Source: RPRB01 sp035501615
GTDB taxonomy: Bacteria > Myxococcota > Myxococcia > Myxococcales > Myxococcaceae
DNA length: 64,000 nucleotides
Direction of reading: 5' to 3'
NCBI GenBank assembly: GCA_035501615.1
Contig: DATJVY010000008.1
Span: 7,534 to 71,533 of the forward strand
The translations under genes and the position numbers were made by a program. The notes beneath the pieces are model-generated. The model saw only the letters and a list, made by a program, of their open reading frames with translations. It was not told the origin of the DNA and did no database searches. Shown here in pieces: positions 15,577 to 31,256 of this stretch. Every line of letters begins with the position of its first letter. Positions within the stretch are counted from its first letter, which is position 1.

Positions 15577-18312
15577 ATGCAGTCGTTCCTGTCCTACCAG
15601 GACACCTTGCTCCGCACCCCGCCCGGCCCGCCGGCGCAGGTGCTGGCCGAGGGCACCGTCCTGGCCGGGCGCTTCGAGCTGCGCCGCTTCATCGCCCGGG
15701 GAGGCATGGGAGTGGTGTACGAGGCAGAGGACCGGATGCTCCGGGCCCGGGTCGCCGTGAAGGTGCTCCTCGGAGCCGTTCCCGACGCCGAGGAGCGCAT
15801 CCGGCGCGAGGTGCTCCTCGCGCGCGACGTCGCCCACCCCAACGTCTGCCGGGTGTACGAGCTGTTCGCCCACCCCTGCGAGCTGGGACAGCTCCTCTTC
15901 CTGGTGATGGAGCTGCTGGAGGGCGAGACGCTCACCGCGGCCATCGCCCGGCGGGGCCGCTTCCGTCCCCAGGAGGCCGAGCCGCTCCTCCGCCAGATGG
16001 CCGCCGCGCTCGGGGCGGCCCACGCGCACGGGGTGCTCCACCGGGACTTCAAGAGCAGCAACGTGCTGCTCGTTCCCCAGAGCCACGGCCGCACTCGGGT
16101 GGTGGTCACCGACTTCGGCGTCGCCCGCGCGGTGCGCGAGGGCCAGCGGACCCTCACCGGCACCGGCAGCTACGTCGGAACCCCGGCCTACATGGCGCCC
16201 GAGCAGGCCTCGGGCTCGCCGCTCGGCCCGGCGGCCGACGTCTACGCGCTCGGGGTGGTCGCCTACGAGATGCTCACCGGCGAGCTTCCCTTCGCCGACA
16301 CCCCCATCGGCCCGGCCGGCGTCCGCGCCCGGACCACGCCGCCCGACCTCACGGCCTCGACCCCGGACCTCTCCCCGACCTGGCGCCGGGCGCTGTCCCG
16401 CGCACTGGCCCCGTCGGTGGACGAGCGCTGCCCCACGCCCGACGACTTCGTTCGCCTCCTCTCCGGCGAGCGGGTGGCGCGGCTGCGGGCGCGCCGGAGG
16501 CTGGGCCGGGCGATGACCCTCGGCGCGGGCTGCCTCCTCGCGACCTGTCTCGGGGGCCTCTCGGCGGTGGTGCTCCGGAGCCAGCTCCTCCCCCGTCACG
16601 TGGCGGCCACCCCGTCGCCCTCCCGCTGGGCGCCGGCCGATCCCGGCGCCGCCCGGCTGTGGCGGAGCGCGCTGCTCCGGCTGGACGCGAGCGACAACAT
16701 GGGCGCCGCGGCCGAGCTCCGCCAGGTCACCGCCCGCGCCCCCGAGTTCGTGCTGGCACGCAGCGAGCTCGCCCATGCGCTGGACCGCGCCGGCTTCTCC
16801 GCCGAGGCCCGGGACACCGCACGCTTCGCCTTCGAGTCCGCCGGCGCCCTTCCCGAGCAGCAGCGGATGGCGGTGGAGGCCGAGCACCGCGCCCTCTCCG
16901 GCGAGCTGGAGCGGGCTGCCGGGCTGTGGGGCACGCTGTTCGACCTCGACCCCACCGACGTGCGGATGGGGGTGCGCCTGGCGTCGGTCCAGTCCGGCGA
17001 TGCCCGGAAGGCCACCCTCGTCCGCCTCCAGCGCCTTCCCACCACCCCCCTCGAGGCAGCGTCCATCGACTGGGTGGCCTACGCGGTGGCCTTCGACGAG
17101 GGACAGCTCGGGCTCGCCGACGCCGCCCTGGTCCGGGTGGCGGACCGGGCCCGGGCGCTCGAGCTCCCCACCCTCGAGGCGGCCGCGGCCTTCGAGCGGG
17201 CGGCGGTGGCGCTCGAGCGCGAGGACACCGACGCCGCCGATCGCCTGCACGCCGAGGCGATGCGGGCAGGTGCCGGCTCGGAGTGGGCGTGGCGGGCGGC
17301 CAAGGACCGGGCCATCACCCTCCGCTTCGACCGCCCCCTCGGCGACGTGGCCACCTGGCTCCAGCAGGCGGTGGACGGCGCCCGGCGCTCCGGCGACGCT
17401 CGCCTTCTCGCCGACGTGCTGTGGGACATGGCCCCGCTCCAGCTCGCTCGCGGCAACCTCTCCGAGGCGGAGGCGGCGGCGCAGGAGGCCGAGGCGCTCG
17501 ACCGTCCCCGCCCCCCGGAGGCGCGCTCGCGCGGTGGGCTCACCCGGATGTACCAGTGGCGCGAGCAGTCGCGCCTGAAGCTGGCTCGGGGCGCGCTGGC
17601 GGAGGCGGCCCGCCTCGCCGAGCAAGCGCAGGAGGAGAACGTCCGCGTGGAGAACAAGGGCTTCCGCGTGCTTCCCTTCCTCGCCGACGTGCTCCGCTCG
17701 CAGGGAAGGAGCGAACGCGCGGCGGACCTCCTCGCCGGGGCCATCAACGAGAAGGGCCTGCCCACCTTCATCCAGGGCAGGGTGCTGGTCCTGCGGGCGA
17801 ACCTCCTCCTCGACCTCGGCCGGGTCGCCGAGGCGCGGCGGCTGTTCGAGGAGGCGCGCCCCGCCCATCGCACCCGCTTCGACGAGGCCTGGGCGGCGCT
17901 GGTGCACTCCCGTCTCCTGCGGCTGGAGGGGCACCCCTTCCTCGCGCGACAGGAGGCCACCCGGGCCAGCAACGTCGCCGAGTCCTACGGCTTCTTCGAG
18001 CCCGCGGTCCTGGCCCAGCTCGAGCTGGCCCGGGCCGAGGCGGCGCTGGGGCTCGATGCCCGGCCCCGGGTGCTCCTGGCACGCAGCCGCGCGGCGCACG
18101 CCGGGGTGGTGCCGCTGCGTCTCGAGGCGGAGCTGGCGCTGGGACAGGTCATGGCGCGGAGCTCGGGGCCGGCGGGGAAGGTCCTCTCCGCGCTCGCCCG
18201 CGACGCGCAGGAGCGCGGCTTCCTCCGCGTCGCCGCCGAGGCGCGCCGCTCCGCGCAGGAGGCCGCCTCCCTCCAGCTCGCGGCCCGCGGGGCCTCCCTG
18301 CCCCGGCGCTGA
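15577..18312 (+). CDS. transmembrane Ser/Thr protein kinase with TPR-like C-terminal region
   Basis: The protein has 911 residues. The kinase domain spans ~27-300 with Lys62 (VAVKVLL), catalytic Asp157 in HRDFKSSN and Asp179 in TDFGVAR, all intact. One membrane helix lies at ~312-332. The remaining ~570 residues are helical and Ala/Leu/Arg-rich with repeated A-x-x-L-x-x-A patterns, resembling degenerate TPR repeats as in other kinases that carry large sensor or scaffold tails. This part would lie outside the cytoplasm. Shine-Dalgarno access appears limited by the upstream hairpin. No phosphatase gene is nearby. Confidence 0.9.
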   Translation: MQSFLSYQDTLLRTPPGPPAQVLAEGTVLAGRFELRRFIARGGMGVVYEAEDRMLRARVAVKVLLGAVPDAEERIRREVLLARDVAHPNVCRVYELFAHPCELGQLLFLVMELLEGETLTAAIARRGRFRPQEAEPLLRQMAAALGAAHAHGVLHRDFKSSNVLLVPQSHGRTRVVVTDFGVARAVREGQRTLTGTGSYVGTPAYMAPEQASGSPLGPAADVYALGVVAYEMLTGELPFADTPIGPAGVRARTTPPDLTASTPDLSPTWRRALSRALAPSVDERCPTPDDFVRLLSGERVARLRARRRLGRAMTLGAGCLLATCLGGLSAVVLRSQLLPRHVAATPSPSRWAPADPGAARLWRSALLRLDASDNMGAAAELRQVTARAPEFVLARSELAHALDRAGFSAEARDTARFAFESAGALPEQQRMAVEAEHRALSGELERAAGLWGTLFDLDPTDVRMGVRLASVQSGDARKATLVRLQRLPTTPLEAASIDWVAYAVAFDEGQLGLADAALVRVADRARALELPTLEAAAAFERAAVALEREDTDAADRLHAEAMRAGAGSEWAWRAAKDRAITLRFDRPLGDVATWLQQAVDGARRSGDARLLADVLWDMAPLQLARGNLSEAEAAAQEAEALDRPRPPEARSRGGLTRMYQWREQSRLKLARGALAEAARLAEQAQEENVRVENKGFRVLPFLADVLRSQGRSERAADLLAGAINEKGLPTFIQGRVLVLRANLLLDLGRVAEARRLFEEARPAHRTRFDEAWAALVHSRLLRLEGHPFLARQEATRASNVAESYGFFEPAVLAQLELARAEAALGLDARPRVLLARSRAAHAGVVPLRLEAELALGQVMARSSGPAGKVLSALARDAQERGFLRVAAEARRSAQEAASLQLAARGASLPRR

Positions 18313-18340
18313 GCGTCGGCCCGGGGTGGGTGGATCCGCG

Positions 18341-18359
18341 GGGCGGGTCAATCCCGCCC
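18341..18359 (+). terminator. stem-loop after the Ser/Thr kinase gene
   Basis: GGGCGGG and CCCGCCC pair in a perfect 7-bp stem around TCAAT, 28 bases after the kinase stop. There is no T-run. The interval 18313-18556 holds no other gene that I can support; this hairpin is its only clear structure. Confidence 0.35.
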
Positions 18360-18556
18360 GGCGGGACCTGTCCGGAATCACGCGGTGGCGGCCGGAATGT
18401 CGAGTGGTCGGCGGTCGGTGGTGGCTGTTGAGCCGGCGACGACTGCCGCCGGTCCGCCGCTGCCCAGCGTTGCGGCGCGGATACAACGCTCCTGCCGGTT
18501 CCGCCGCCGGACGTGGTGTCCGGCTCCGCGGACGGACTGGAGGGGGTGCGCCCCCG

Positions 18557-20227
18557 GTGACCGCCGTGCAGAGGCCCGAGACGACACCCGCAGCCGAGGA
18601 CGCCTCGCTCGCCAGCCCCGCCGGAGGGGCGCCGCATTCCTCCATGCTCGGAGAGCTCCTCCGGGTCTTCGCCCGTGCGGACGGCCCGGAGGCCTTCGTC
18701 GGCGCGGTGGTCGAGGTCCTGGTCCGCGGGCTGCGCCTGGAGGGTGCCCTCGCGTTCCTTCGCGAGAGCGAGACCCTGCGCCCGGTCGCCAGCGCGGGGC
18801 CGGGCGGAGAGGTCCCGGGCCTGCAGCCCGCCGGCCTCGACGCCCACCCCTGGCCCGGCGACGGTGCCCCCTTCGCCGTCCCCGCCGAGGCTGTCTCCCG
18901 GCTCCTGCCCACCCCGTCCGTCCCTCGGCGGGCGATGCATTGCCTCCCGCTCCGCTCGGCGGGGGAGATGCTCGGCGCGATCTACCTGCTGGCCCCGCCG
19001 GGCCGGGCACCGGTGCCGGGTGACGGCGAGCTGCTCCACATGGTGGGCGAGGCGCTCGGAGCCGAGCTGATGCGGCGGCTGCAGGATGCCCGGCTGCGCG
19101 AGGGCATCCAGGCCCGCGAGGAGGCGCTGGCGGTGGTGTCGCACGACCTCCGTAATCCGCTCCACGCCATCTCTGTCGGCGTGGGCATGCTCCTTCCCCG
19201 CATCGCCGAGCCGACCCTTCGCCGCCCGGTGGAGCGCATCCAGCGCAGCGCACAGCGGATGGAGCGGCTGCTCCAGGACCTGCTCGACGTCCACGCCATC
19301 GAGGGTGGGCACTTCACGGTGAGCAAGGGGGAGGTCCCCCCTACCGCGCTGATCCTCACCGCGCTCGAGTCGCAGCAGGGCCTGGCCGGGCAGACCTCGG
19401 TCATCATCAACACCGACGTCGCCCCCGAGCTCCCCGCCGTCGAGGCGGACGAGGAGCGCATCCTGCAGGTCCTCGAGAACCTGGTGGGCAACGCGCTGAA
19501 GTTCACCCCGCCCGGAGGCGTCGTCACCGTCGGGGCGGCGCCCGCGCCGGAGCCTGGACGGGTGCTCTTCTCGGTCCGCGATACGGGCCCGGGCATCTCC
19601 GGCGAGCACCTGCCCCACGTCTTCGATCGCTTCTGGCAGGGGCACGCCGCCGATCGCCGCGGCATCGGCCTGGGTCTGGCGATCTGCAAGGCCATCGTCG
19701 AGGCCCACGGAGGGCGGATCTGGGTCGAGAGCCAGGCAGGGAAGGGCGCCACCTTCCTCTTCACCCTGGCCACCGGCTCCGGCCCCCCCGGGCCCGCGCC
19801 GGGGACGACCGAGCCCGCACCCATCCTCCTCGTGGACGACAAGCCGGAGAACCTCACCACGCTGGCCGCCATCCTCGACCGGCCCGACTACCGGCTCGTC
19901 TCCGCCACCTCGGGAGACGAGGCGCTGCGCCTCGCCCTCCGCGAGCGGTTCGCCGCCGCGCTGATCGACGTGGCCATGCCCCGGATGAACGGCTTCGAGG
20001 TGGCGACGCATCTCAAGGCGCTGGAGCGCAGCCGCCACATCCCCATCATCTTCATCACCGCCTTCGGCGAGGACCCCGAGGAGATCCACCGGGCCTACGC
20101 CGCCGGCGGCGCCGACTACCTGGTCAAGCCGCTCGACCCGGAGATCGTCCGCAAGAAGGTCGCGGTCTTCGTCGAGCTCAGCCGCAAGCGCCAGGAGTCC
20201 GAGTCCTCCCTCCCCACCGATTCCTGA
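18557..20227 (+). CDS. hybrid histidine kinase: GAF-like, HisKA, HATPase, receiver
   Basis: The protein has 556 residues from the GTG at 18557; the open frame extends upstream into the previous gene, so the start is inferred from composition. Residues ~25-165 look like a divergent GAF domain. The HisKA helix has His196 in VVSHDLRNPLH. The ATPase domain shows the N box NLVGNALKF, the G1 box DTGPGI and GIGLGLAICKAIVEAHGG. The C-terminal receiver (~425-545) has phospho-acceptor Asp471 (IDVAMPRMNG) and LVKPLD. There are no membrane helices, so it is cytoplasmic. It is followed 15 bases later by the giant HAMP-array kinase and probably co-transcribed with it. Confidence 0.9.
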   Translation: MTAVQRPETTPAAEDASLASPAGGAPHSSMLGELLRVFARADGPEAFVGAVVEVLVRGLRLEGALAFLRESETLRPVASAGPGGEVPGLQPAGLDAHPWPGDGAPFAVPAEAVSRLLPTPSVPRRAMHCLPLRSAGEMLGAIYLLAPPGRAPVPGDGELLHMVGEALGAELMRRLQDARLREGIQAREEALAVVSHDLRNPLHAISVGVGMLLPRIAEPTLRRPVERIQRSAQRMERLLQDLLDVHAIEGGHFTVSKGEVPPTALILTALESQQGLAGQTSVIINTDVAPELPAVEADEERILQVLENLVGNALKFTPPGGVVTVGAAPAPEPGRVLFSVRDTGPGISGEHLPHVFDRFWQGHAADRRGIGLGLAICKAIVEAHGGRIWVESQAGKGATFLFTLATGSGPPGPAPGTTEPAPILLVDDKPENLTTLAAILDRPDYRLVSATSGDEALRLALRERFAAALIDVAMPRMNGFEVATHLKALERSRHIPIIFITAFGEDPEEIHRAYAAGGADYLVKPLDPEIVRKKVAVFVELSRKRQESESSLPTDS

Positions 20228-20242
20228 GGCGTCGAGGTCCCC

Positions 20243-26563
<6,321 letters not shown>

Positions 26564-26618
26564 CCCGGGCTCCCGGACGCCGTCCTAGGCTGCCGCCTCC
26601 TCGACCGAGGTGGCCGCC

Positions 26619-28517
26619 ATGACGCCGTTCCCGCTGGTGCTCCTCGCCGCGAAGCTGACCGCGGCGCAGCCCCGTCCTCTCGCCGACGACGTCCGGGCGC
26701 TCGTCGGGATCAGGACCTCCTCCGCCCCGAGCCTGTCCCCCGACGAGCGGCGGGTCGCGTTCCTCTCCAACGTCACCGGGTCCAACCAGGTCTGGACCGT
26801 CTCCGCGGAAGGCGGCTGGCCGGAGCTGGTGACGGGCTTCGACGATCCGGTCACTTCCGTCGAGTGGTCCCCGGCGGGTGACTGGCTGGCGGTGCAGGTC
26901 GCCCCGGGCGGCGGCATGAACCAGCAAGTCTGGCGGATGCGCCCCGACGGCTCCGAGGCCCGGCGCCTGACCGCCGGGGGAAAGGAGACCAACCGCCTCG
27001 TTGGGTGGGACCACGCCGGCCGTGCCCTGGTCGTCGCCAGCAACCAGCGCGACCCGTCGTCGACCGACCTCTACCTCCTCGGCCCCGGGTTGGACGCGCT
27101 GGGAACGCCCGCCTACGTGGGCAAGGGGATGAACGGCGCCGACGACGTGGCGCGCGACGGGCGGCGGATCCTGGTCAACCGGCTGATCTCCCGGGGCAGC
27201 AACGACCTCCTGCTCTACGAGCCGGCCTCGCGCACCGAGACGCTCCTCACGCCGCACGAGGGACCCGGGAATTTCGAGGGGCGGCTGTCGCCCGACGGGC
27301 AGACGGTGTGGCTGTCCAGCGACCGGGATCGCGACCTGCCCGCGTTCGCACGGATCCGTCTCGGCGCGGACGGTCGCCCCGGGCCCATCGAGGTCGTCGT
27401 CGAGCGTGCCGACGCCGGGCTGGATGGCTTCGAGATCGACGAGACCGGCAAGCACGCGCTCCTGGTCTGGAACGTCGCCGGACGTTCCGAGCTGGGGCTG
27501 CTCGATCTCACGACCGGTCGCAGCCGTCCGGTGACCGGCGCACCCTTCGACGTGGTCGGCTCGCTGTCCCGTTCCCGCGACGGCCGGGTCTGGGCCCTGA
27601 GCGCCGCCGGGGCGAACCGGCCCACCGACGTGTGGCTGCTCGACGGCAAGACCGCCCGGCTCCGGCAGCTCACCCGAAGCGCCCACCCAGGAGTGGCGCT
27701 GGACCGTCTGGTTCGCCCGGAGCTCGTGCGCTTCAAGGCCCACGACGGGCTCCCGCTCTCCGGCTGGCTCTACCGGGCACCGGGGCAGACCGGTCCCGGC
27801 CCGGTGGTGCTCTCCTTCCACGGAGGGCCCGAGGGGCAGGAGGTGCCGGGCTTCCGCCCCGACTACCAGGTGCTGCTGGCGCAGGGCATCTCCGTGTTCG
27901 CCCCCAACATCCGGGGCTCCGCCGGCTTCGGCAAGCGCTTCGTCAACCTCGACAACGGGCCCCTGCGGGTGGAGGCGGTGAAGGACCTGAAGGACTGCGC
28001 GGACTGGGTGGTGAAGAACGGGGTGGGCGATCCGAAGCGGCTGGGGGTGATGGGTGGCTCGTACGGCGGCTACATGGTCATGGCCGGGCTCACCGAGTTC
28101 CCCGGCCTGTTCGCCGCCGGGGTCGACCTCTTCGGCATCGTGAACTTCGAGACCTTCTTCCGGGACACCGAGCCCTGGATGGCGGCCATCTCCACCATCG
28201 AGTACGGGGATCCGAAGACGCAGCCCGACCTCCTGAAGCAGCTCTCGCCCATCCACAAGCTGGACAAGGTGCGGACACCGACCCTCGTCCTCCACGGCGC
28301 CAACGACACGAACGTCCCGGTGGTCGAGGCCGAGCAGGTGGTGGCCACCCTGAAGAAGAACGGCGTGCCGGTCGAGTACGTCCTCTTCCCCGACGAGGGG
28401 CACGGCTTCCGCAAGCTCCCGAACCGGATCCGCGCGACGGTGGAGACGGTGGGATTCTTCTCCCGCTACCTCGGACCCGCCGCCGGGTCCCCTGCGACGG
28501 GCGGGCCGGCGCGTTGA
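26619..28517 (+). CDS. exported S9 family (prolyl oligopeptidase-type) serine peptidase
   Basis: The protein has 632 residues from the ATG at 26619, which has GAGGTGG upstream; a GTG at 26610 is also in frame. A short hydrophobic N-terminus (PFPLVLLAAKLTAAQ) suggests export. Residues ~30-370 form a beta-propeller with TolB-like blades (APSLSPDERRVAFLSN, EGRLSPDGQTVWLSSDRDRD). The C-terminal alpha/beta-hydrolase has Ser481 (GGSYGGYM), Asp563 (GANDTNVP) and His595 (DEGHGF) as the triad. It resembles dipeptidyl- or acylaminoacyl-peptidases that trim oligopeptides. It stands between the kinase and a pseudouridine synthase without obvious functional link. Confidence 0.92.
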   Translation: MTPFPLVLLAAKLTAAQPRPLADDVRALVGIRTSSAPSLSPDERRVAFLSNVTGSNQVWTVSAEGGWPELVTGFDDPVTSVEWSPAGDWLAVQVAPGGGMNQQVWRMRPDGSEARRLTAGGKETNRLVGWDHAGRALVVASNQRDPSSTDLYLLGPGLDALGTPAYVGKGMNGADDVARDGRRILVNRLISRGSNDLLLYEPASRTETLLTPHEGPGNFEGRLSPDGQTVWLSSDRDRDLPAFARIRLGADGRPGPIEVVVERADAGLDGFEIDETGKHALLVWNVAGRSELGLLDLTTGRSRPVTGAPFDVVGSLSRSRDGRVWALSAAGANRPTDVWLLDGKTARLRQLTRSAHPGVALDRLVRPELVRFKAHDGLPLSGWLYRAPGQTGPGPVVLSFHGGPEGQEVPGFRPDYQVLLAQGISVFAPNIRGSAGFGKRFVNLDNGPLRVEAVKDLKDCADWVVKNGVGDPKRLGVMGGSYGGYMVMAGLTEFPGLFAAGVDLFGIVNFETFFRDTEPWMAAISTIEYGDPKTQPDLLKQLSPIHKLDKVRTPTLVLHGANDTNVPVVEAEQVVATLKKNGVPVEYVLFPDEGHGFRKLPNRIRATVETVGFFSRYLGPAAGSPATGGPAR

Positions 28518-28551
28518 ATCCGGCCGCCGCTTCCCGGTAGGAAGGAGGGCG

Positions 28552-29565
28552 ATGTCCCTCGTTCCTCCGGACGCCGGCTTCGTCGACGTCACCTTCACCG
28601 TCGAGCCGAACTACGACGGCTGGCGCCTGGACCGGTACCTCTGCGAGAAGATCCGCCGGCTGTCCCGCACCCGGGTGCAGCGCATTCTCGAGCGCAGCCT
28701 GGTCGCCGACCGCCCTCTCAAGCCGAGCACCCGCGTCCACCCCGGGCTCACCTTCAGGCTTCGCCGCCGCGTCCAGGCCGAGCCCGACGTGCCCGCGAAC
28801 GTGGTCGAGGTGTACCGGGACGTGCACCTCCTGGTCCTCGACAAGCCCGCCGGGCTGCCCATCCACCCCACCGCGCGCTACCACCACAACACCCTGGTGA
28901 AGCTGCTCGAGCGCCGGCACGGGCCCGGCCTGCGCGCCGACCCTGCCCACCGGCTCGACCGCGAGACCTCCGGGCTCCTCGTCTGCGGCCGCGGCGCCGA
29001 GGCCTCCCGGGCGCTGATGCGGGCCTTCCAGTCCGGCGACGTCCACAAGGAGTACCTGGCCATCGTCGAGGGCCACCCCCCGGACGCCTTCGTCGTCGAC
29101 GCGCCCATCGCCGAGGGCACCGCCGAGGTCCGGATCGCCGTCCGGATCGACCACCGCGCCGGCAAGCCTGCCCGGACCCGCTTCGCCGTCGAGCGCCGCT
29201 TCGTCCGCGACGCCGCGCCGTTCGCGCTCCTCCGCTGCTTCCCCGAGACCGGCCGCCAGCACCAGATCCGCGTCCACGCCCGCGAGGCCGGCTTCCCGCT
29301 CGTGGGGGACAAGATCTACGGCCCCGACCCGGGCTACTTCGATCGCTTCAGCAAGCGGTGCCTCGAGCCCGAGGCCTGGGCCCGTCTCCGGCTGCCGCGC
29401 CACGCCCTGCACGCCGCGCGGCTCGCTTTCCCACATCCGGCTACCTCTCGGCGGCTCGATTTCGAGGCTCCCCTGCCGCCCGATCTGTCGGATTTCTGCC
29501 CTGCCGGACCCAGGTCAGCCGAGGTGGGCGTCCTGGCGACGTCGGCGCTCCCCACCGCCGCCTGA
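28552..29565 (+). CDS. RluA family RNA pseudouridine synthase
   Basis: The protein has 337 residues, with a strong GGAAGGAGGG before the ATG. Residues ~18-75 form an S4-like RNA-binding domain (LDRYLCEKIRRLSRTRVQRI). The catalytic domain has VLDKPAGLPIHPT, HRLDRETSGLLV with catalytic Asp136, and the C-terminal GRQHQIRVHAREAGFPLVGD. It isomerises uridine in rRNA or tRNA; which position cannot be told from sequence. After the domain there is an extra ~60-residue Pro/Ala-rich tail with no recognised fold. Confidence 0.9.
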   Translation: MSLVPPDAGFVDVTFTVEPNYDGWRLDRYLCEKIRRLSRTRVQRILERSLVADRPLKPSTRVHPGLTFRLRRRVQAEPDVPANVVEVYRDVHLLVLDKPAGLPIHPTARYHHNTLVKLLERRHGPGLRADPAHRLDRETSGLLVCGRGAEASRALMRAFQSGDVHKEYLAIVEGHPPDAFVVDAPIAEGTAEVRIAVRIDHRAGKPARTRFAVERRFVRDAAPFALLRCFPETGRQHQIRVHAREAGFPLVGDKIYGPDPGYFDRFSKRCLEPEAWARLRLPRHALHAARLAFPHPATSRRLDFEAPLPPDLSDFCPAGPRSAEVGVLATSALPTAA

Positions 29566-29617
29566 GCCCCGCAGCCACCCCTTGCAGCCAGCGGGCCCGG
29601 ACGCGATCCTCTCCTCA

Positions 29618-30877
29618 ATGCTGAAGGGGCGTTACGACGAGGGCCCACACCGGGACCAGCAGCCGCCTCAGGTCCTGGTGGTGGACGACGAGCCCGCCAA
29701 CGTTCGCCTCGTTCAGGCCTACTTGAAGGCGGAGGGGTTCCGCGTCCTCGGGGCCTTCAGCGGCGCCGAGGCCCTGGAGCTGGTGGAGAAGGGCGGGGTG
29801 GACCTCATCCTGCTCGACATCCGGATGCCCCACATGGATGGCTTCGAGGTCTGCCGGCGCATCCGCGAGAACCCGGCCTGCGCCCGCATGCCGGTGGTCT
29901 TCCTCACCGCCGAGTTCAACGACGCCGACAGCGAGCTCCAGGGCCTCGAGGCCGGAGCCGACGAGTATCTCCACAAGCCCATCCAGCGGCGCGCGCTGGT
30001 GGCCCGGGTCCGGAATCTCATCCGCCTCGCCGACGCCGAGCGCGACCGCCGCATGGCTACCCAGCTCGCCCAGAGCGAGAAGCTGGCTGCCATCGGCCAG
30101 ATCGCCGCCGGGGTCGCCCACGAGATCAACAACCCGCTGGCCTTCATCCTCAGCAACCTCACCTCGCTGAAGAGCTACGTGGACGACGTGAAGCAGATCA
30201 TCGCCGCCTACCGCGTCTCGCCGGACTCGGGCCGGGTGCTCGAGGAGCGGATCGGCTTCCAGCAGACCCTGGACGACATCGACGCGCTCCTGGGCGAGAC
30301 CAGCGAGGGCGGCCAGCGCGTCCGGACCATCGTCCAGGAGCTCAAGACCTTCAGCCGCGCCGACGAGAACCAGGTGCTCGAGGCGGTGGACCTGGCGGAC
30401 ATCGCCGCGTCGACCTTGCTCCTCACCGAGCGCGAGCTGGCCAGCCGCGCCCGCGTGGTGAAGGACCTCCGCCCGGCCCCGGTGGCCAGCGCGCCGCGCG
30501 GAAAGCTCCACCAGGTGGTGATGAACCTCCTGGTCAACGCCATGCAGGCGCTCGGGGACAAGGATCCCCGCGAGAACGAGATCCGCGTCCTCACCGGGAC
30601 CGACGGCAAGGAGTCGGTGCTCAGCGTCTCCGACACCGGCTGCGGCATCCCCGAGGAGGCGCAGGGCCGCATCTTCGAGCCGTTCTTCACCACCAAGCCG
30701 GTGGGCATCGGCACCGGCATCGGCCTCTCGGTGTGCCAGGCGGTGGTCCAGAAGCTGGGCGGGAAGATCTCCGTCCAGAGCACCGTGGGGCAGGGAACGA
30801 CGTTCGAGGTCCGCGTGCCCACCGAGCAGGTCGTCGCCGCGGTGGAGCCGCCGGTCCAGAAGCAAGCCTTGGCGTGA
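29618..30877 (+). CDS. receiver-first histidine kinase
   Basis: The protein has 419 residues from the ATG at 29618; a TTG at 29582 is in frame but unlikely. An N-terminal receiver (~15-135) has Asp67 (LLDIRMPHMDG) and LHKPI. A coiled linker leads to a HisKA-type helix with His168 (GVAHEINNPLAF). The ATPase domain shows NLLVNAMQAL, DTGCGIPEE, FEPFFTTKPVGIGTGIGLSV. The layout receiver-HisKA-ATPase without a sensor domain fits an internal relay member that takes phosphate from another kinase. It has no adjacent output regulator. Confidence 0.9.
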   Translation: MLKGRYDEGPHRDQQPPQVLVVDDEPANVRLVQAYLKAEGFRVLGAFSGAEALELVEKGGVDLILLDIRMPHMDGFEVCRRIRENPACARMPVVFLTAEFNDADSELQGLEAGADEYLHKPIQRRALVARVRNLIRLADAERDRRMATQLAQSEKLAAIGQIAAGVAHEINNPLAFILSNLTSLKSYVDDVKQIIAAYRVSPDSGRVLEERIGFQQTLDDIDALLGETSEGGQRVRTIVQELKTFSRADENQVLEAVDLADIAASTLLLTERELASRARVVKDLRPAPVASAPRGKLHQVVMNLLVNAMQALGDKDPRENEIRVLTGTDGKESVLSVSDTGCGIPEEAQGRIFEPFFTTKPVGIGTGIGLSVCQAVVQKLGGKISVQSTVGQGTTFEVRVPTEQVVAAVEPPVQKQALA

Positions 30878-31099
30878 GCCGCGCCGTTCCCCGCTTCGAG
30901 CGGGCGAGCGCTCGCCGCGCGTCGAGCGCCTGACCTGGCCTCGGGCGTCTCCCCGGGGTCTCCCGAGTCGCCCGACGTCTTCTTCGTCCCCGGGGAGCCA
31001 CGCATCCGCCGGTTCTTCCAGCGCGACGCCACCGGCCGCATCACCGGCTTCATCGAGCGGCGCGAGTCGTGGGACCTGCTCCGGAAGCGCGCGGACTGA
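30878..31099 (+). pseudogene. orphan C-terminal peptide tail without a start codon
   Basis: Directly after the histidine kinase stop, and in the same frame, the sequence reads on to a TGA at 31097-31099 with coding-like content: SPDVFFVPGEPRIRRFFQRD then ATGRITGFIERRESWDLLRK. There is no ATG or GTG in the frame. The pattern resembles C-terminal ends of some S9/hydrolase-type exported proteins (recalled resemblance, not searched). It is probably the tail left from a deletion. The rest of the gap up to 31256 shows nothing recognisable. Confidence 0.45.
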
Positions 31100-31256
31100 G
31101 ATACAAGCCGCGAGCCGCTCCGTGGCGTCATACCCGCGTGGTACCTCGCTCGGGCAGGAGAGGCGTCACGGTTCCCCCCCATGAGGTCCGCGCCGGCCGC
31201 CGGCTCGCTCCGGATGGCCGTCCACCGCCCACGCCTCGCCCGGCGCGGAGCGGCTG

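Noticed and set aside
28552..29565. Assigning a specific target (RluA, RluC or RluD) to the pseudouridine synthase
   Set aside because: The sequence places it in the RluA superfamily only; the S4-like domain and odd tail do not settle the substrate.
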